A DNA stretch of 52,272 nucleotides from Natrinema versiforme JCM 10478 (GCF_000337195.1 NZ_AOID01000031.1:1-52272), one strand, 5' to 3'. Counted from the stretch's first letter, positions 26,331 to 36,135 are shown. Notes: a model not told the origin generated them from the sequence alone. Numbers and translations: made by a program.

Positions 26331-28586
26331 ATGGGACTAGACGAGGACGCACTGGAGTACCATCGCACCGATCCGCCCGGAAAGATCGAAATCTCGACCA
26401 CGAAGCCGACGAACACGCAGCGGGACCTCTCGCTCGCGTACTCGCCCGGCGTCGCCGCGCCGTGTCTCGAGATCGACGAGGACGAGACCGACGCCTACAG
26501 CTACACGGCGAAGGGCAATCTCGTCGGCGTCGTCTCGAACGGCTCGGCCGTGCTCGGTCTCGGAGACATCGGCGCACAGGCCTCGAAGCCCGTCATGGAA
26601 GGCAAGGGTGTGCTATTCAAGCGCTTCGCCGATATCGACGTCTTCGACGTTGAACTCGACGAGGCAGACCCTGACAAGATCGTCGAAGCCATCAAAATGA
26701 TGGAGCCGACCTTCGGCGGCGTCAACTTGGAGGACATCAAGGCACCGGGCTGTTTCACCATCGAGGAGCGCCTGCGCGAGGAGATCGACATCCCGGTCTT
26801 CCACGACGACCAGCACGGCACCGCGATCATCTCGGGCGCGGCGCTACTCAACGCCGCCGACATCGCCGGGAAGAGCCTCGAGGAACTCGAGGTCGTCTTC
26901 TCCGGTGCCGGCGCGAGCGCGATCGCGTCGGCTCGCTTCTACGAGTCACTCGGCATACAGAAGGAAAACATCACGATGTGTGACTCCTCAGGAATCATCA
27001 CCGAGGAACGCGCGGACGCGGGCGACGTCAACGAGTACAAAGAGCAGTTCGCCCGCGACCTGCCCGAAGGCGGGCTGGCTGACGCGATGGAGGGCGCGGA
27101 CGTCTTTGTCGGCCTCTCGATCGGCGGCATCGTCTCGCAGGACATGGTCCGCTCGATGGCCGACGATCCGATCATTTTCGCGATGGCCAACCCCGATCCC
27201 GAGATCGGCTACGAGGAGGCCAAGGACGCCCGCGACGACACCGTCATCATGGCTACCGGCCGCTCGGACTACCCGAACCAGGTCAACAACGTGCTCGGGT
27301 TCCCCTTCATCTTCCGGGGCGCGCTCGACGTGCGCGCGACCGAGATCAACGAGGAGATGAAAGTCGCCTGCGCCGAGGCGCTGGCCGAACTCGCCAGACA
27401 GGACGTGCCCGACGCGGTCGTCAAGGCCTACGGCGACGAGCCGATTCAGTACGGCCCCAACTACATCATCCCGAAGCCCGTCGATCCCCGGGTGCTCTTC
27501 CGCGTCGCGCCCTCGATCGCCGAGGCCGCGATGGAGTCCGGTGCCGCACGCACCGAAATCGACCTCGAGGAGTACGAAGAGCAACTCGAGGCCCGCCTCG
27601 GCAAGTCCCGCGAGATGATGCGCGTCGTCCTCAACAAGGCCAAGAGCGACCCCAAGACGGTCGCGCTCGCGGAGGGCGAAAACGAGAAGATGATCCGGGC
27701 GGCCTACCAGATCAAAGAGCAGGGGATCGCCCTGCCGATCCTGATCGGCGACGAAGACGAGATCAAGGGGACCGCCGCTAACCTCGGGCTGGACTTCGAG
27801 CCCCAGGTCGCCGATCCGTCCGTCGGCGACTACGAGGAGTACGCCGACCGGTTGCACGAACTCCGCGCCCGGAAGGGGATCACGCGGAGCGAAGCCGGCG
27901 AACTCATCGAGCGCGACTCGAACTACTTCGGGAGCGTGATGGTCGAGCAGGACGACGCCGACGCCTTGCTGACCGGGCTCTCCCATCACTACCCCTCGGC
28001 GCTGCGACCGCCGCTGCAGGTCGTCGGCACCGACGACGACGTCGACTACGCCGCCGGCGTCTACATGCTCACGTTCAAGAACCGCGTGATCTTCATCGCT
28101 GACGCGACGGTCAATCAGGACCCCGACGAGGAGGTCCTCGCCGAGGTCACCAAACAGACCGGCAAGCTGGCGCGACGGTTCAACATCGAACCGCGTGCGG
28201 CCCTGCTCTCGTACTCGAACTTCGGCAGCGTCGACAACGAGGGAACCCGAAAGCCGCGTAAGGCGGCCGCAATGTTGCAGGACGACGCCGAGGTCGACTT
28301 CCCCGTCGACGGTGAGATGCAGGCCGACACCGCCGTCGTCGAGGACATCCTCGAGGGCACCTACGGCTTCTCCGACCTCGACGAGCCCGCGAACGTGCTG
28401 GTCTTCCCCAACCTCGAGTCGGGCAACATCGGCTACAAACTGCTCCAGCGGCTGGGCGGCGCGGACGCCATCGGCCCGATGCTGGTCGGCATGGACAAGC
28501 CGGTCCACGTCCTCCAGCGGGGCGACGAGGTCAAGGACATCGTGAATCTGGCGGGCGTGGCGGTCGTTGACGCCCAACAGGAGTAA
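26331..28586 (+). CDS. maeB: NADP-dependent malic enzyme with C-terminal phosphotransacetylase-like domain
   Basis: 751 residues from ATG 26331. The N-terminal malic domain (about 1-430) has [40 protein letters not shown] with the metal-binding Asp pair, the dinucleotide loop [14 protein letters not shown], and MANPDPEIG. The C-terminal part (about 440-751) is a PTA_PTB domain ([42 protein letters not shown]), as in bacterial MaeB, where it is regulatory and not catalytic. It makes pyruvate and NADPH from malate; the NADPH could support PhaB-dependent PHA synthesis. The downstream lipoprotein starts three bases after the stop. Confidence 0.95.
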   Translation: MGLDEDALEYHRTDPPGKIEISTTKPTNTQRDLSLAYSPGVAAPCLEIDEDETDAYSYTAKGNLVGVVSNGSAVLGLGDIGAQASKPVMEGKGVLFKRFADIDVFDVELDEADPDKIVEAIKMMEPTFGGVNLEDIKAPGCFTIEERLREEIDIPVFHDDQHGTAIISGAALLNAADIAGKSLEELEVVFSGAGASAIASARFYESLGIQKENITMCDSSGIITEERADAGDVNEYKEQFARDLPEGGLADAMEGADVFVGLSIGGIVSQDMVRSMADDPIIFAMANPDPEIGYEEAKDARDDTVIMATGRSDYPNQVNNVLGFPFIFRGALDVRATEINEEMKVACAEALAELARQDVPDAVVKAYGDEPIQYGPNYIIPKPVDPRVLFRVAPSIAEAAMESGAARTEIDLEEYEEQLEARLGKSREMMRVVLNKAKSDPKTVALAEGENEKMIRAAYQIKEQGIALPILIGDEDEIKGTAANLGLDFEPQVADPSVGDYEEYADRLHELRARKGITRSEAGELIERDSNYFGSVMVEQDDADALLTGLSHHYPSALRPPLQVVGTDDDVDYAAGVYMLTFKNRVIFIADATVNQDPDEEVLAEVTKQTGKLARRFNIEPRAALLSYSNFGSVDNEGTRKPRKAAAMLQDDAEVDFPVDGEMQADTAVVEDILEGTYGFSDLDEPANVLVFPNLESGNIGYKLLQRLGGADAIGPMLVGMDKPVHVLQRGDEVKDIVNLAGVAVVDAQQE

Positions 28587-28589
28587 CGC

Positions 28590-30077
28590 GTGAGCGAGGA
28601 CGCCGCCGACCGCCGGGACGTCGACTCGAGTCCCGGCCGCCGAGACGCGGGGGCTGATCACCCCTCGGCAACGGCCGTTGCGGAGCGACAGGGCCGTGGC
28701 GCCGGCGACAGGCAGCTCTCGAGGCGGCGACTCCTCTGTACCGCGGGAACTGCCGGGACGATCGGACTCGCCGGCTGTGCCGGACGACAGTACCGCTCGC
28801 GGCCGGACTGTTCGCCGATCGCGTCCGCTGCCGACGCGGACGGCTACGTCCCGCTTCCGGCAGACGACGACATCTCGATGTTCCGGCGCGGCCTGCGCCG
28901 ATACGGCTACTACCCCGAGGAGACCGTTCCAGACGCGGTCCGCGTCGACTGGTCGTTCCCGACCAACGGGATCGGTCACACCGCGGCCAAGTCGACGCCC
29001 CGGCCGACGCCGGACGGCGAGACCGTCCTCATCGCGAGCGACACCGGCCGGATCGACGCCGTCACGCCGACCGGCGAACGCCGCTGGCGCATCGATACCG
29101 GCGCGTCCAGAAGCCTCGGCTTTCACGGGACGCCGGCGATCGTCGACGGCACCGCCTACATCGGCGGCTACGACGGCGACTGCTACGCCATCGACATCGC
29201 TTCCGGCGACGTGATCTGGCGAACGTCGGCCCGCGAGTTCGGCGGCGCGATCGCGATCGGCTCGAGTCCCGCCTACGTCGACGGCAACCTGTACCTGCTC
29301 ACCGAGCACAAGAATCCGGCCAGCGGCACGCTCTGGGAGATCGACGCCGCGACCGGGAACCCCACGTGGAGCGACGACCGCATCTGGGGGATGCCCCATC
29401 CCTCGCCAGCGATCGACTGTCGAGCCGGCCGGCTCGTCACCGGCTCGAACGACGGCGTCGTCTACTGCTGGGAGTTTCCCTCCCTCGAGTTCGCGTGGTC
29501 GTTTCAGGCCGGCGGCGAGGGCGGCCCGAACGGCGACTCCATGGCGGGCGGCCGGTTCAACCTCGGCGCGCAGATCAAGGGGACGATCCCGGTCTACGAC
29601 GGCGCGGCGTTCGTCGGCTCGTGGGACGGCCGGTTCTACCGCCTCGATCTCGAAGACGGCAGCGAGGAGTGGTCGTTCCAGACGGACAACATCGTCATGT
29701 CGAATCCGGCGATCGTTCCCGAGGACGGAGTCGTCTACGTCGGAAGCGACGACCGCCACGTGTACGCCCTCGACACCGATACCGGCGACGAACTGTGGGC
29801 GACGAACGTCGGCGGTCGCGTCATCGGGTCGATAACCGCGACCGCGGAGACGATTCTCGTCGGCAGCTACGACACCCATCTCTACGCCCTCGATAGAGAG
29901 ACCGGCGAACGGCGCTGGCGGGTCGAAAACCGCGGCCACGTGACCAGCGGCGCGATCCCGCGAGACGGCCGCATCTACTACGCCGAACGGGGCGTCTTCT
30001 CGAACCATTACGACGAGGACGAGGAGACGGTGCTCGAGGAGCGCGGCCACGCCTACTGTCTGGTGCCGGACGAATGA
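28590..30077 (+). CDS. PQQ-like beta-propeller lipoprotein
   Basis: 495 residues from GTG 28590. An unusual 45-residue acidic and polar lead precedes a Tat/lipoprotein signal, SRRRLLCTAGTAGTIGLAGC, with the lipobox LAGC. The rest is a repeated beta-propeller with PQQ-like blades (GRIDAVTPTGERRWRIDTG, DGDCYAIDIASGDVIW, DRHVYALDTDTGDELW, DTHLYALDRETGERRW), at least six repeats. These propellers resemble BamB and PQQ dehydrogenases, but dehydrogenase active-site motifs are absent, so a surface-anchored scaffold or assembly role is more likely. The long pre-signal stretch may mean that the true start is nearer the SRRR. It may be co-transcribed with the malic enzyme. Confidence 0.85.
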   Translation: MSEDAADRRDVDSSPGRRDAGADHPSATAVAERQGRGAGDRQLSRRRLLCTAGTAGTIGLAGCAGRQYRSRPDCSPIASAADADGYVPLPADDDISMFRRGLRRYGYYPEETVPDAVRVDWSFPTNGIGHTAAKSTPRPTPDGETVLIASDTGRIDAVTPTGERRWRIDTGASRSLGFHGTPAIVDGTAYIGGYDGDCYAIDIASGDVIWRTSAREFGGAIAIGSSPAYVDGNLYLLTEHKNPASGTLWEIDAATGNPTWSDDRIWGMPHPSPAIDCRAGRLVTGSNDGVVYCWEFPSLEFAWSFQAGGEGGPNGDSMAGGRFNLGAQIKGTIPVYDGAAFVGSWDGRFYRLDLEDGSEEWSFQTDNIVMSNPAIVPEDGVVYVGSDDRHVYALDTDTGDELWATNVGGRVIGSITATAETILVGSYDTHLYALDRETGERRWRVENRGHVTSGAIPRDGRIYYAERGVFSNHYDEDEETVLEERGHAYCLVPDE

Positions 30078-30185
30078 GTGCGGTCCACTGGCACTCACCG
30101 CGAGCGACCGCAGGGAGCGAGCGGGCCGACGACCGATGTGGAGGGCCGCGAAGCGGCCCGGAACGGAGGGAGGAGTGCTTTTGAT

Positions 30186-30236
30186 CGAAATTTTACCGAG
30201 AGCGCGGCTTGGCCGCGCTCGCAGAGTAAAATTTCG
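30186..30236. repeat. composite inverted repeat upstream of rps8e
   Basis: Outer arms CGAAATTTTAC (30186-30196) and GTAAAATTTCG (30226-30236) are perfectly complementary. Inner arms GAGCGCGGC (30200-30208) and GCCGCGCTC (30212-30220) pair around a TTG loop. The structure lies 108 bp after the propeller gene and 40 bp before rps8e. It could be a terminator for the former, an RNA control hairpin for the latter, or a dispersed palindromic repeat; the sequence alone does not decide. Confidence 0.55.
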
Positions 30237-30276
30237 TAGCAGTGCATTCAAGTATCCGCCCGGATTTTTACCGGGT

Positions 30277-30648
30277 ATGCAAGATCAGGGACGCTCTACG
30301 CGCAAGCGAACCGGTGGTCGACTGAAGAACGTTCGGAAGCGCCGCAAGAACGAGCTCGGTCGGCTCCCGACCGAGACTGAGGTCGGCGACCAGCGATTCC
30401 GAACCGTCGACGCTCGCGGAAACGTCACGAAGACTCGAGCGCTCGCGACGGACGTTGCAAGCGTCAACAAGGGCGGCGAGACGGTCTCCGCGGAGATCGA
30501 AGATGTCGTCGAGAACGACGCCAACCCGAACTACATCCGCCGGAACATCATCACGAAGGGTGCCGTCATCGAGACGAGCGAAGGCCAGGCTCGCGTTACC
30601 TCCCGTCCAGGCCAGACCGGTCAGGTCAACGCCGTTCTCCTCGAGTAA
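30277..30648 (+). CDS. rps8e: ribosomal protein S8e
   Basis: 123 residues from ATG 30277, the usual archaeal S8e length. It begins MQDQGRSTRKRTGGRLKNVR and ends with the OB-like segment GAVIETSEGQARVTSRPGQT, both typical. It is a small-subunit protein shared by archaea and eukaryotes. The frame is open further upstream but the added sequence runs through the hairpin and is not family-like. It appears to be transcribed alone. Confidence 0.97.
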   Translation: MQDQGRSTRKRTGGRLKNVRKRRKNELGRLPTETEVGDQRFRTVDARGNVTKTRALATDVASVNKGGETVSAEIEDVVENDANPNYIRRNIITKGAVIETSEGQARVTSRPGQTGQVNAVLLE

Positions 30649-30847
30649 CGTCGCTCCCAGTTTCGATTCGCCGTCACTCGTGAGCGTGTCGTCCGCCAGC
30701 GAGTCGTCTCGTCGATTCCGTTACCGAGAGACGTGTCCTTGAGTCGTCGTCATTGTCCCGATCTGGAGGACACAGAGACGGGGCTCTTCGGGTTGAGACG
30801 ACGAAAAACGAACCGAGTTGCGGCTCCACTCGAGTTCCGAGCGCGGG

Positions 30848-31843
30848 TCAGGGCCGCGGTGCCGCCTTCTGTAACGCCGTTTCGGCGATGTTGCCGCCGT
30901 AGTCGGCGCTTCTGGACAGCGAGTCGACGATCAGCCCCAGCGACTGGGCCTGTGCGGGCTCGAGATCGCGGAGCATATCGTCGATCTGGCGCGTGTGTTC
31001 GTCGATGTCGACGACGGCCGCAAGAGCGTCGTGGCCGAGCCGGTTCGCTTCGTCGGACTCCTCGGCGAACAGCGCGTCCATCGACTGCTCGAAGACGGTC
31101 GCGGCTTCGGCGTGAAGCCCGTGGATTGCGTCGGCCACGTCGGCGGGGAGGTCGTCGAGCTTGAGCGCGATGTCGCTGATCTTGACGGCGTGGTCGGCGA
31201 TCCGCTCGAGTTGGCGGGCGCTCGAGTGGAAGTCGAAGCAGTCCTCACGGGAGACGCCGAGTTCCTCGACGGCCCGGGGCGAGCGCAGCGTCGCGCGGAA
31301 GATCCGCGAGACGACCAGCCAGAGCCGGTCGACGTCGTCGTCGCGATCGATCACGTCGTACGCGATGTCGTCGTCGTTCTCGATCAGCGCGGTCACCGCG
31401 TCCTCGAGCATCGATTGGGCAATCAGCCGCATACGTGTGACGGCGTTGACGATCGACAGTTCCGAGGAATCGAGCAGGTCCTGAATGACCACGCTGTCGC
31501 CCGTCTCCTCTAAGACTTCGACGCCGACGAGTCGCTGGGTCGCGTCACGGATCGCGCTGCGCTGTTCGGTCGTGATCCGGCCGGCCTGGAGCGTGATCTC
31601 GTCGAAGCCGCTGACGTACATCGTCATCACGGCTCGCATCAGTTCCTCGCCCTCGAGTCCCGAGACATCGATGGTCCCTTCCTCGCGGTGTGTTTCCCGT
31701 TCGGGCGTCAGGAGGAGTTCGTCCCCTTCGGGATAGAATTCGACTGTGGTTCCGCTGCTGACGTCGTTGTCCGTCGCCCAGGTCTTCGGCAACGAGACGG
31801 TGAAGGTCGACCCTCCCGTCACCTGAACCTTTCGCGTCTCCAT
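30848..31843 (-). CDS. phosphate-signalling regulator: AbrB domain fused to PhoU
   Basis: 331 residues from ATG 31843. Residues 1-50 are a SpoVT/AbrB DNA-binding fold (METRKVQVTGGSTFTVSLPK). From about 110 two PhoU three-helix bundles follow, with ELSIVNAVTRMRLIAQSML and ARQLERIADHAVKISDIAL; the metal-binding E(R/D)xxDxxxxI pattern is recognisable in LERIADHAVKIS. Haloarchaea use such fused proteins as phosphate-dependent regulators. Closeness to ppk (about 780 bp away, same strand) supports a role in phosphate or polyphosphate control. A TATA-like box is at 31866-31873, so the transcript is leaderless. Confidence 0.88.
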   Translation of the reverse strand: METRKVQVTGGSTFTVSLPKTWATDNDVSSGTTVEFYPEGDELLLTPERETHREEGTIDVSGLEGEELMRAVMTMYVSGFDEITLQAGRITTEQRSAIRDATQRLVGVEVLEETGDSVVIQDLLDSSELSIVNAVTRMRLIAQSMLEDAVTALIENDDDIAYDVIDRDDDVDRLWLVVSRIFRATLRSPRAVEELGVSREDCFDFHSSARQLERIADHAVKISDIALKLDDLPADVADAIHGLHAEAATVFEQSMDALFAEESDEANRLGHDALAAVVDIDEHTRQIDDMLRDLEPAQAQSLGLIVDSLSRSADYGGNIAETALQKAAPRP

Positions 31844-31865
31844 ACGGACAGCTTTCGACTGCAAC

Positions 31866-31873
31866 AATATAAA
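31866..31873 (-). promoter_or_regulatory. TATA-like box of the AbrB-PhoU gene
   Basis: The minus strand reads ATTTATATT, about 23-30 nt before ATG 31843. Just upstream a CTATAG and two GACTAG words (31877-31908) could be regulator sites. Confidence 0.45.
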
Positions 31874-32118
31874 TCCACTAGTCTATAGAGCCATATTGAC
31901 TAGCGATTTAGCCGCGTAAATCGGGCTCTTAGCGGCATTTTCGGTACCCATTGGTCAGTACACCTCAATCGACAATGGTTGACATATATAGTTGTATATA
32001 GCAAAATTTGGGGGGACGGAAATCGACGATCGAAGCAGTCGAGTCCGTACGGTTGTGCTCGAGAACGGCGCACCGACGATCGGTCCTCGGACTCGTTCCG
32101 AGACGGCACTGGGCCGGA

Positions 32119-32346
32119 TTACCGCGCGTCAGCGAGGTCGACGACGACACCGGTGTTCGCCGACAGCCACGTCGTCATCCGCTCCGCCTCGGGACACTCA
32201 CGCGGCGTGATCGTACACCGGTCGGGTCGGTTCTCGTATCGGACGACGATCGACTCGAGGTCGATCGTCTCGTCGGCGTGGTCCGCGGCCGCGGCCAGTC
32301 GCTTGCGAGATGAACGGTCGTCGTAATCGGTGGTGGATCCGGTCAT
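32119..32346 (-). CDS. small haloarchaeal protein, DUF7511-like
   Basis: 75 residues from ATG 32346. The conserved C-terminal core reads YENRPDRCTITPRECPEAE followed by MTTWLSANTGVVVDLADAR, the pattern I recall for the DUF7511 family, which is restricted to haloarchaea and has no known function. A basic N-terminal part (DDRSSRKRLAAAA) precedes it. It lies alone between the PhoU-type regulator and ppk. The 277 bp to ppk contain no other credible gene but do contain overlapping palindromes. Confidence 0.75.
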   Translation of the reverse strand: MTGSTTDYDDRSSRKRLAAAADHADETIDLESIVVRYENRPDRCTITPRECPEAERMTTWLSANTGVVVDLADAR

Positions 32347-32426
32347 GGGTCAGGAGCAGTCGCGTGTGTGAACCGACCGAGGACACGTACAAAGCCACTG
32401 CTAATTGTGATATTGAGCAGTCCGTA

Positions 32427-32446
32427 CCTATCATAGGGACTCCCTA
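32427..32446. promoter_or_regulatory. two overlapping small palindromes (possible operator)
   Basis: CCTA-TCA-TAGG (32427-32437) overlaps TAGGGA-C-TCCCTA (32434-32446). They lie 80-100 nt upstream of the DUF7511-like gene start and about 180 nt after the ppk stop. The arrangement suggests a binding site for a dimeric regulator; none is identified. Confidence 0.3.
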
Positions 32447-32623
32447 TCGGTGCCGGTCCTCACCCAGCGCGCGGTGGTCGCCGCCCGCTCCATAGATCCA
32501 ACGGCGGGAATCGACAGCGGGGTCGTGCGTTCCGCCGACTACCGCTGCGAACCGAGGGACGGAACCTCGCTGGACCGAAAAACTGAGTCAGGGTCGCGGG
32601 CCGCTCTCGCAACTCGACGATCG

Positions 32624-35266
32624 CTACTTACGAGCGCTGGTCCGCACATCGTCGAGTGCAGACCGCATGAACGTCTCGTGGACGTTCGTCGTCGAGCCGT
32701 CTCCGGCGGGTTGGCACCGCTCGTAGCTCCCGTCCGATCGCATCACCCACCGGTTCTGATCGTCCGAGAGCAGCGTCTCGAGGATGCCGTTGAGCCGACG
32801 CTGGAGTCGCGGCTCGTCGATCGGCGTGATCGCCTCGACCCGGTTGTCGAGGTTGCGGGTCATCCAGTCGGCCGAGCCGATGTAGTATCGGCCCTCGCCG
32901 CCCGCTCGGAAGTAGAAGATCCGCGAGTGCTCGAGGAAGCGACCGACGACGCTGTAGACGTCGATCGTCTCGCTGACGCCGTCGATGCCCGGCCGGAGCC
33001 GACAGATGTCCCGGACGATCAGGTCGATGTCGACGCCGGCCATCGACGCCTCGTAGAGTTCCCGGACGAGTTCGGGGTCCTCCAACCGGTTCATCTTGGC
33101 GACGATGCGCGCCGCTTCGCCGTTGCGTGCCCGCTCGGCTTCGGCGCGGACGAGATCGACGAAGCGATCGCGCATGTTCCCGGGCGCGATGAGCAGTTCC
33201 CGGTAATCTCGGGGCATCGAGTGACCGGTGAAGTAGTTGAAGAGTTTGACGAGGTCCTGACCGATGTCCCGATCGGCCGTCAGTAACCCAAGATCTTCGT
33301 AGCTCTTTGCGGTCCCGGAGTGGTAGTTGCCGGTCCCGATATGGGAGTAGAGTCGCACCCCGTCGTCTTCCTCGCGGACGACCAGCGAGGTCTTCGTGTG
33401 GGTCTTGTAGCCGATCGTCCCGTAGGCGACGTGGATCCCCTCCTCCTCGAGTTTTTTCGCCCACTCGAGGTTGTTCTCCTCGTCGAAGCGGGCCTTGAGC
33501 TCGACCATAACGGCGACCTGCTTGCCGTTGCGAGCGGCCTCGATCAGGCTCTCGATGATCTGTGAATCGCTCGCGGTGCGGTAGATCGCCGCCTTGATCG
33601 CGAGCACGTCGGGGTCGTTAGCCGCCGCCTCGAGGAACCGCTGGACGGTCGCCTCGAAGGAGTGATAGGGGTGGTGGACGAGCACGTCGTCGTTACTGAT
33701 CGCGTCGAACACGTTCGTCGCGTCCTCCCGTCCCAATCGCGGATGGGGCTGTGGGGACCACTCGGGCAGTTTCAACTCGGGGCGATCAAGATCGGTCAGG
33801 TCGGCGAAGTCCCGATAGTCGAGCGGCCCCTCGAGGTCGAACACCTCCCGGTCGTCGAGATCCAGTTCACGCGTGAGGATCTCGCGGATCCGCTCGGGCG
33901 CGTCGGGCTCGATCTCGAGCCGGACGGCGGTAGCGAAACGGCGCTCCTCGATGACCTCCTCGATCATCTCGATCAGGTCCTCGGCGACCTCCTCGTCGCG
34001 TCTGACCTCGGCGTTGCGCGTTACCCGGAAGAGGGCGGTGTCGACGACGTCGACGTCCGGGAAGAGCAGATCGAGGTTCGCCCGGACGATGTCCTCCAAG
34101 AGGACGTACCGGGTGTCGTCGCCGAACTGGACGAACCGGAGCTGGTTGCGCGGGATCTTTACGCGGGAGAAGGTCAGTTCCGCGTCGGGTCGTTCTCGCG
34201 TCAGCACCGCAAGCGAGAGGCTCTGGTTCGAGATGAACGGGAACGGGTGGGCCGGATCGAACGTCAGCGGGGTCAGGGTCGGCAGGACGGAACTCTCGAA
34301 ATACTCGCGCAGTTGCTGGCGCTCGATAACCGTGAGGTCGTCGTAGTCGACGATGTGAATTCCCGCGTCGGCCAGCGCCGGCCGAATCTCCTCGCGGTAG
34401 CACTCGGCCTGCCGTTCGAACAGCGGTCGGGCCTCTTCGAGGGCCGCCTCCCACTGCTCGCGGGGCGTGCGGCCGTCCGGCGTCTCCTCGGTGACGCCGG
34501 CCGCGATCTGCTGTTTCAGCCCGCCGACGCGCTTGCGGAAGAACTCGTCTAAGTTCGTCGTGACGATCGCGAGGAACTTCACGCGCTCTAACAGCGGGTT
34601 GTCCGCGTCAAGCACCTCGTGGAGGACGCGACGCTGAAAGGCGAGTTCGCTGAGTTCGCGGTTCAGGTAATACGACGGGTCCGAGAGATCGACATCCGGC
34701 CGATCCGGCTCCGAAACGTCGTCCCTGACGACCGGTAACTCGTTTCGATCGGCGTCCGCCGCCGAGTCGACTCCGTCGGTCACATCGGGTTGCTCGATCT
34801 CGACGGCGTCGCTGGACTCGTTGGAGTCGTCGGATTCGTCGGCTTCCTCGGATTCGTCGAGCCCGTCCGGCTCCGGACCGGAATCGAGCACCGCCTCGAG
34901 ATCCGACTTCGGATCGGAGACCAGGTCGACCTCGTCGGTGCCAGTCGTCGACTCGGCGTCCGCAGCCGCCGTCGCCTCGACTGTAGTCTCCGTTTCTACC
35001 GCCGGTTCCGTCGCCGTTTCGCCTTCTCTGCTTTCTTCGCACTCCTCGGTCTCGACTGTCTCCTCCGCGGACTCGGCGTTCCCTCCCCACCCGTCTCGAG
35101 TGGGCGAGCGGGAATCGCCCTCAGCGTCGTCTCCGCCGTCGAACAGCGAGTGGAACGCGAACTCCGTGCATCCGCTCGCCGCCTCGTCGGTCGCCTGTTC
35201 GTCCGTCGGTGACACTGTCTCGTCGTTTGCTCCCGAATCTCGTTCGTTCATCCCGAAATCCCCCAT
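32624..35266 (-). CDS. ppk1: polyphosphate kinase 1 with long acidic N-terminal extension
   Basis: 880 residues. The catalytic Ppk1 core begins near residue 197 with SYYLNRELSELAFQRRVL and continues through FLAIVTTNLDEFFRKRVGG and FPFISNQSLSLAVL. The autophosphorylated His is His623 in YKTHTKTSLVV (His435 in E. coli), and the second active-site His is His780 in RFLEHSRIFYF, followed by IGSADWMTRNLDNRVE. It makes inorganic polyphosphate from ATP. The first 195 or so residues are an acidic, low-complexity extension absent from bacterial Ppk1. A start at the second ATG (35251) is also possible. The metallophosphatase gene ends five bases before it, so they form an operon. Confidence 0.95.
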   Translation of the reverse strand: MGDFGMNERDSGANDETVSPTDEQATDEAASGCTEFAFHSLFDGGDDAEGDSRSPTRDGWGGNAESAEETVETEECEESREGETATEPAVETETTVEATAAADAESTTGTDEVDLVSDPKSDLEAVLDSGPEPDGLDESEEADESDDSNESSDAVEIEQPDVTDGVDSAADADRNELPVVRDDVSEPDRPDVDLSDPSYYLNRELSELAFQRRVLHEVLDADNPLLERVKFLAIVTTNLDEFFRKRVGGLKQQIAAGVTEETPDGRTPREQWEAALEEARPLFERQAECYREEIRPALADAGIHIVDYDDLTVIERQQLREYFESSVLPTLTPLTFDPAHPFPFISNQSLSLAVLTRERPDAELTFSRVKIPRNQLRFVQFGDDTRYVLLEDIVRANLDLLFPDVDVVDTALFRVTRNAEVRRDEEVAEDLIEMIEEVIEERRFATAVRLEIEPDAPERIREILTRELDLDDREVFDLEGPLDYRDFADLTDLDRPELKLPEWSPQPHPRLGREDATNVFDAISNDDVLVHHPYHSFEATVQRFLEAAANDPDVLAIKAAIYRTASDSQIIESLIEAARNGKQVAVMVELKARFDEENNLEWAKKLEEEGIHVAYGTIGYKTHTKTSLVVREEDDGVRLYSHIGTGNYHSGTAKSYEDLGLLTADRDIGQDLVKLFNYFTGHSMPRDYRELLIAPGNMRDRFVDLVRAEAERARNGEAARIVAKMNRLEDPELVRELYEASMAGVDIDLIVRDICRLRPGIDGVSETIDVYSVVGRFLEHSRIFYFRAGGEGRYYIGSADWMTRNLDNRVEAITPIDEPRLQRRLNGILETLLSDDQNRWVMRSDGSYERCQPAGDGSTTNVHETFMRSALDDVRTSARK

Positions 35267-35271
35267 CGCAG

Positions 35272-35961
35272 TCAGTCATCTGCCGTGACGAACTTCTCGG
35301 ACGGCCGCTCCACGTGGCCCGTCCCGGAGACGCTACACAACTCGTCGCGGCGGACATCGTAGGCCGTGAGATCGCCGCCGTAGACACAGCCCGTATCGAG
35401 TCCGACCGCCCACTCCCGCTCGATTGGCTCCTCGAGGACCGTGTGGCCGAAAAAGACCCGCGGCGGCCCATCGTACGTCTCGAACCAGAACGGGCCGTCG
35501 TAGCCGTCGCCGTCCGGCGACCGCATCGTCAGCACGTCGTCGCCCGAGTGGCCCGACAGCGGTCGGCTCGGATCGACCCCACCGTGAACGACGAGTCCGC
35601 CGTCCCACGAAATCGCCGTCGGAAGCGACTCGATGTACTGGTGATCGACCGCGTCGAGTGCCGGCAACGAGGCGTCGCCCTCGAGTAGCTTTCGCTCGTT
35701 GTTGCCGCGGACCGAGATCAGCCGCGGCGACCGCCTGACGCGGTCGAGGACGGCCTTGCTCTCCGGTCCCTTTCGGACCAGATCACCGACGAACACGGCG
35801 AGATCGTTCGCGCCGAGATCGAGCGTTTCCAGCAACTCCTCGAGGGCGTCGAGACAGCCGTGAACGTCACCGATGACGTAGACGTCGTCTCGGTTTTCAA
35901 GGTCGATGTGCCGGTGGTCGAACGATACCGTGTCGTCGAACGCGGAGTTGGCGGTCGTCAC
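35272..35961 (-). CDS. calcineurin-like metallophosphatase (PP1/ApaH-like)
   Basis: 229 residues from a GTG start. All phosphoesterase motifs are visible: GDVHG at 31-35, GDLVRKGP at 59-66, GNNE at 86-89, VVHGG and GHT. The size and the GNNE/VHGG pattern match the PrpA/ApaH group, which act on phosphoproteins or diadenosine tetraphosphate. Polyphosphate is another possible substrate given the adjoining ppk1, which starts only five bases downstream. It is first in the operon. Confidence 0.88.
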   Translation of the reverse strand: MTTANSAFDDTVSFDHRHIDLENRDDVYVIGDVHGCLDALEELLETLDLGANDLAVFVGDLVRKGPESKAVLDRVRRSPRLISVRGNNERKLLEGDASLPALDAVDHQYIESLPTAISWDGGLVVHGGVDPSRPLSGHSGDDVLTMRSPDGDGYDGPFWFETYDGPPRVFFGHTVLEEPIEREWAVGLDTGCVYGGDLTAYDVRRDELCSVSGTGHVERPSEKFVTADD

Positions 35962-36135
35962 GTGTTATGCGTTCGAACAGTCAGTCGAGACCGGATAAGT
36001 CGTTTATATGTTCCGTATTGTCCGGTATATAGGGACGTATAGCGGTCACGAGACACCGAATTCGCAGCGTACAGCGCGTCGAACCGCGGTGTCGAGACCG
36101 GGGGATTTCTGTACGATCGCTACCACAGCACGGAT

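Noticed and set aside
26988-30251. 1087-codon open frame antisense to malic enzyme and the propeller lipoprotein
   Set aside because: Codon-position shadow of GC-rich genes; the product is repetitive Asp/Arg/Val/Gly without domains, and both sense genes are clear.
32450-34552. Plus-strand frames 32450-33286 and 33662-34552 over ppk1
   Set aside because: Ppk1 motifs and both active-site His residues lie on the minus strand; the plus frames are shadows.
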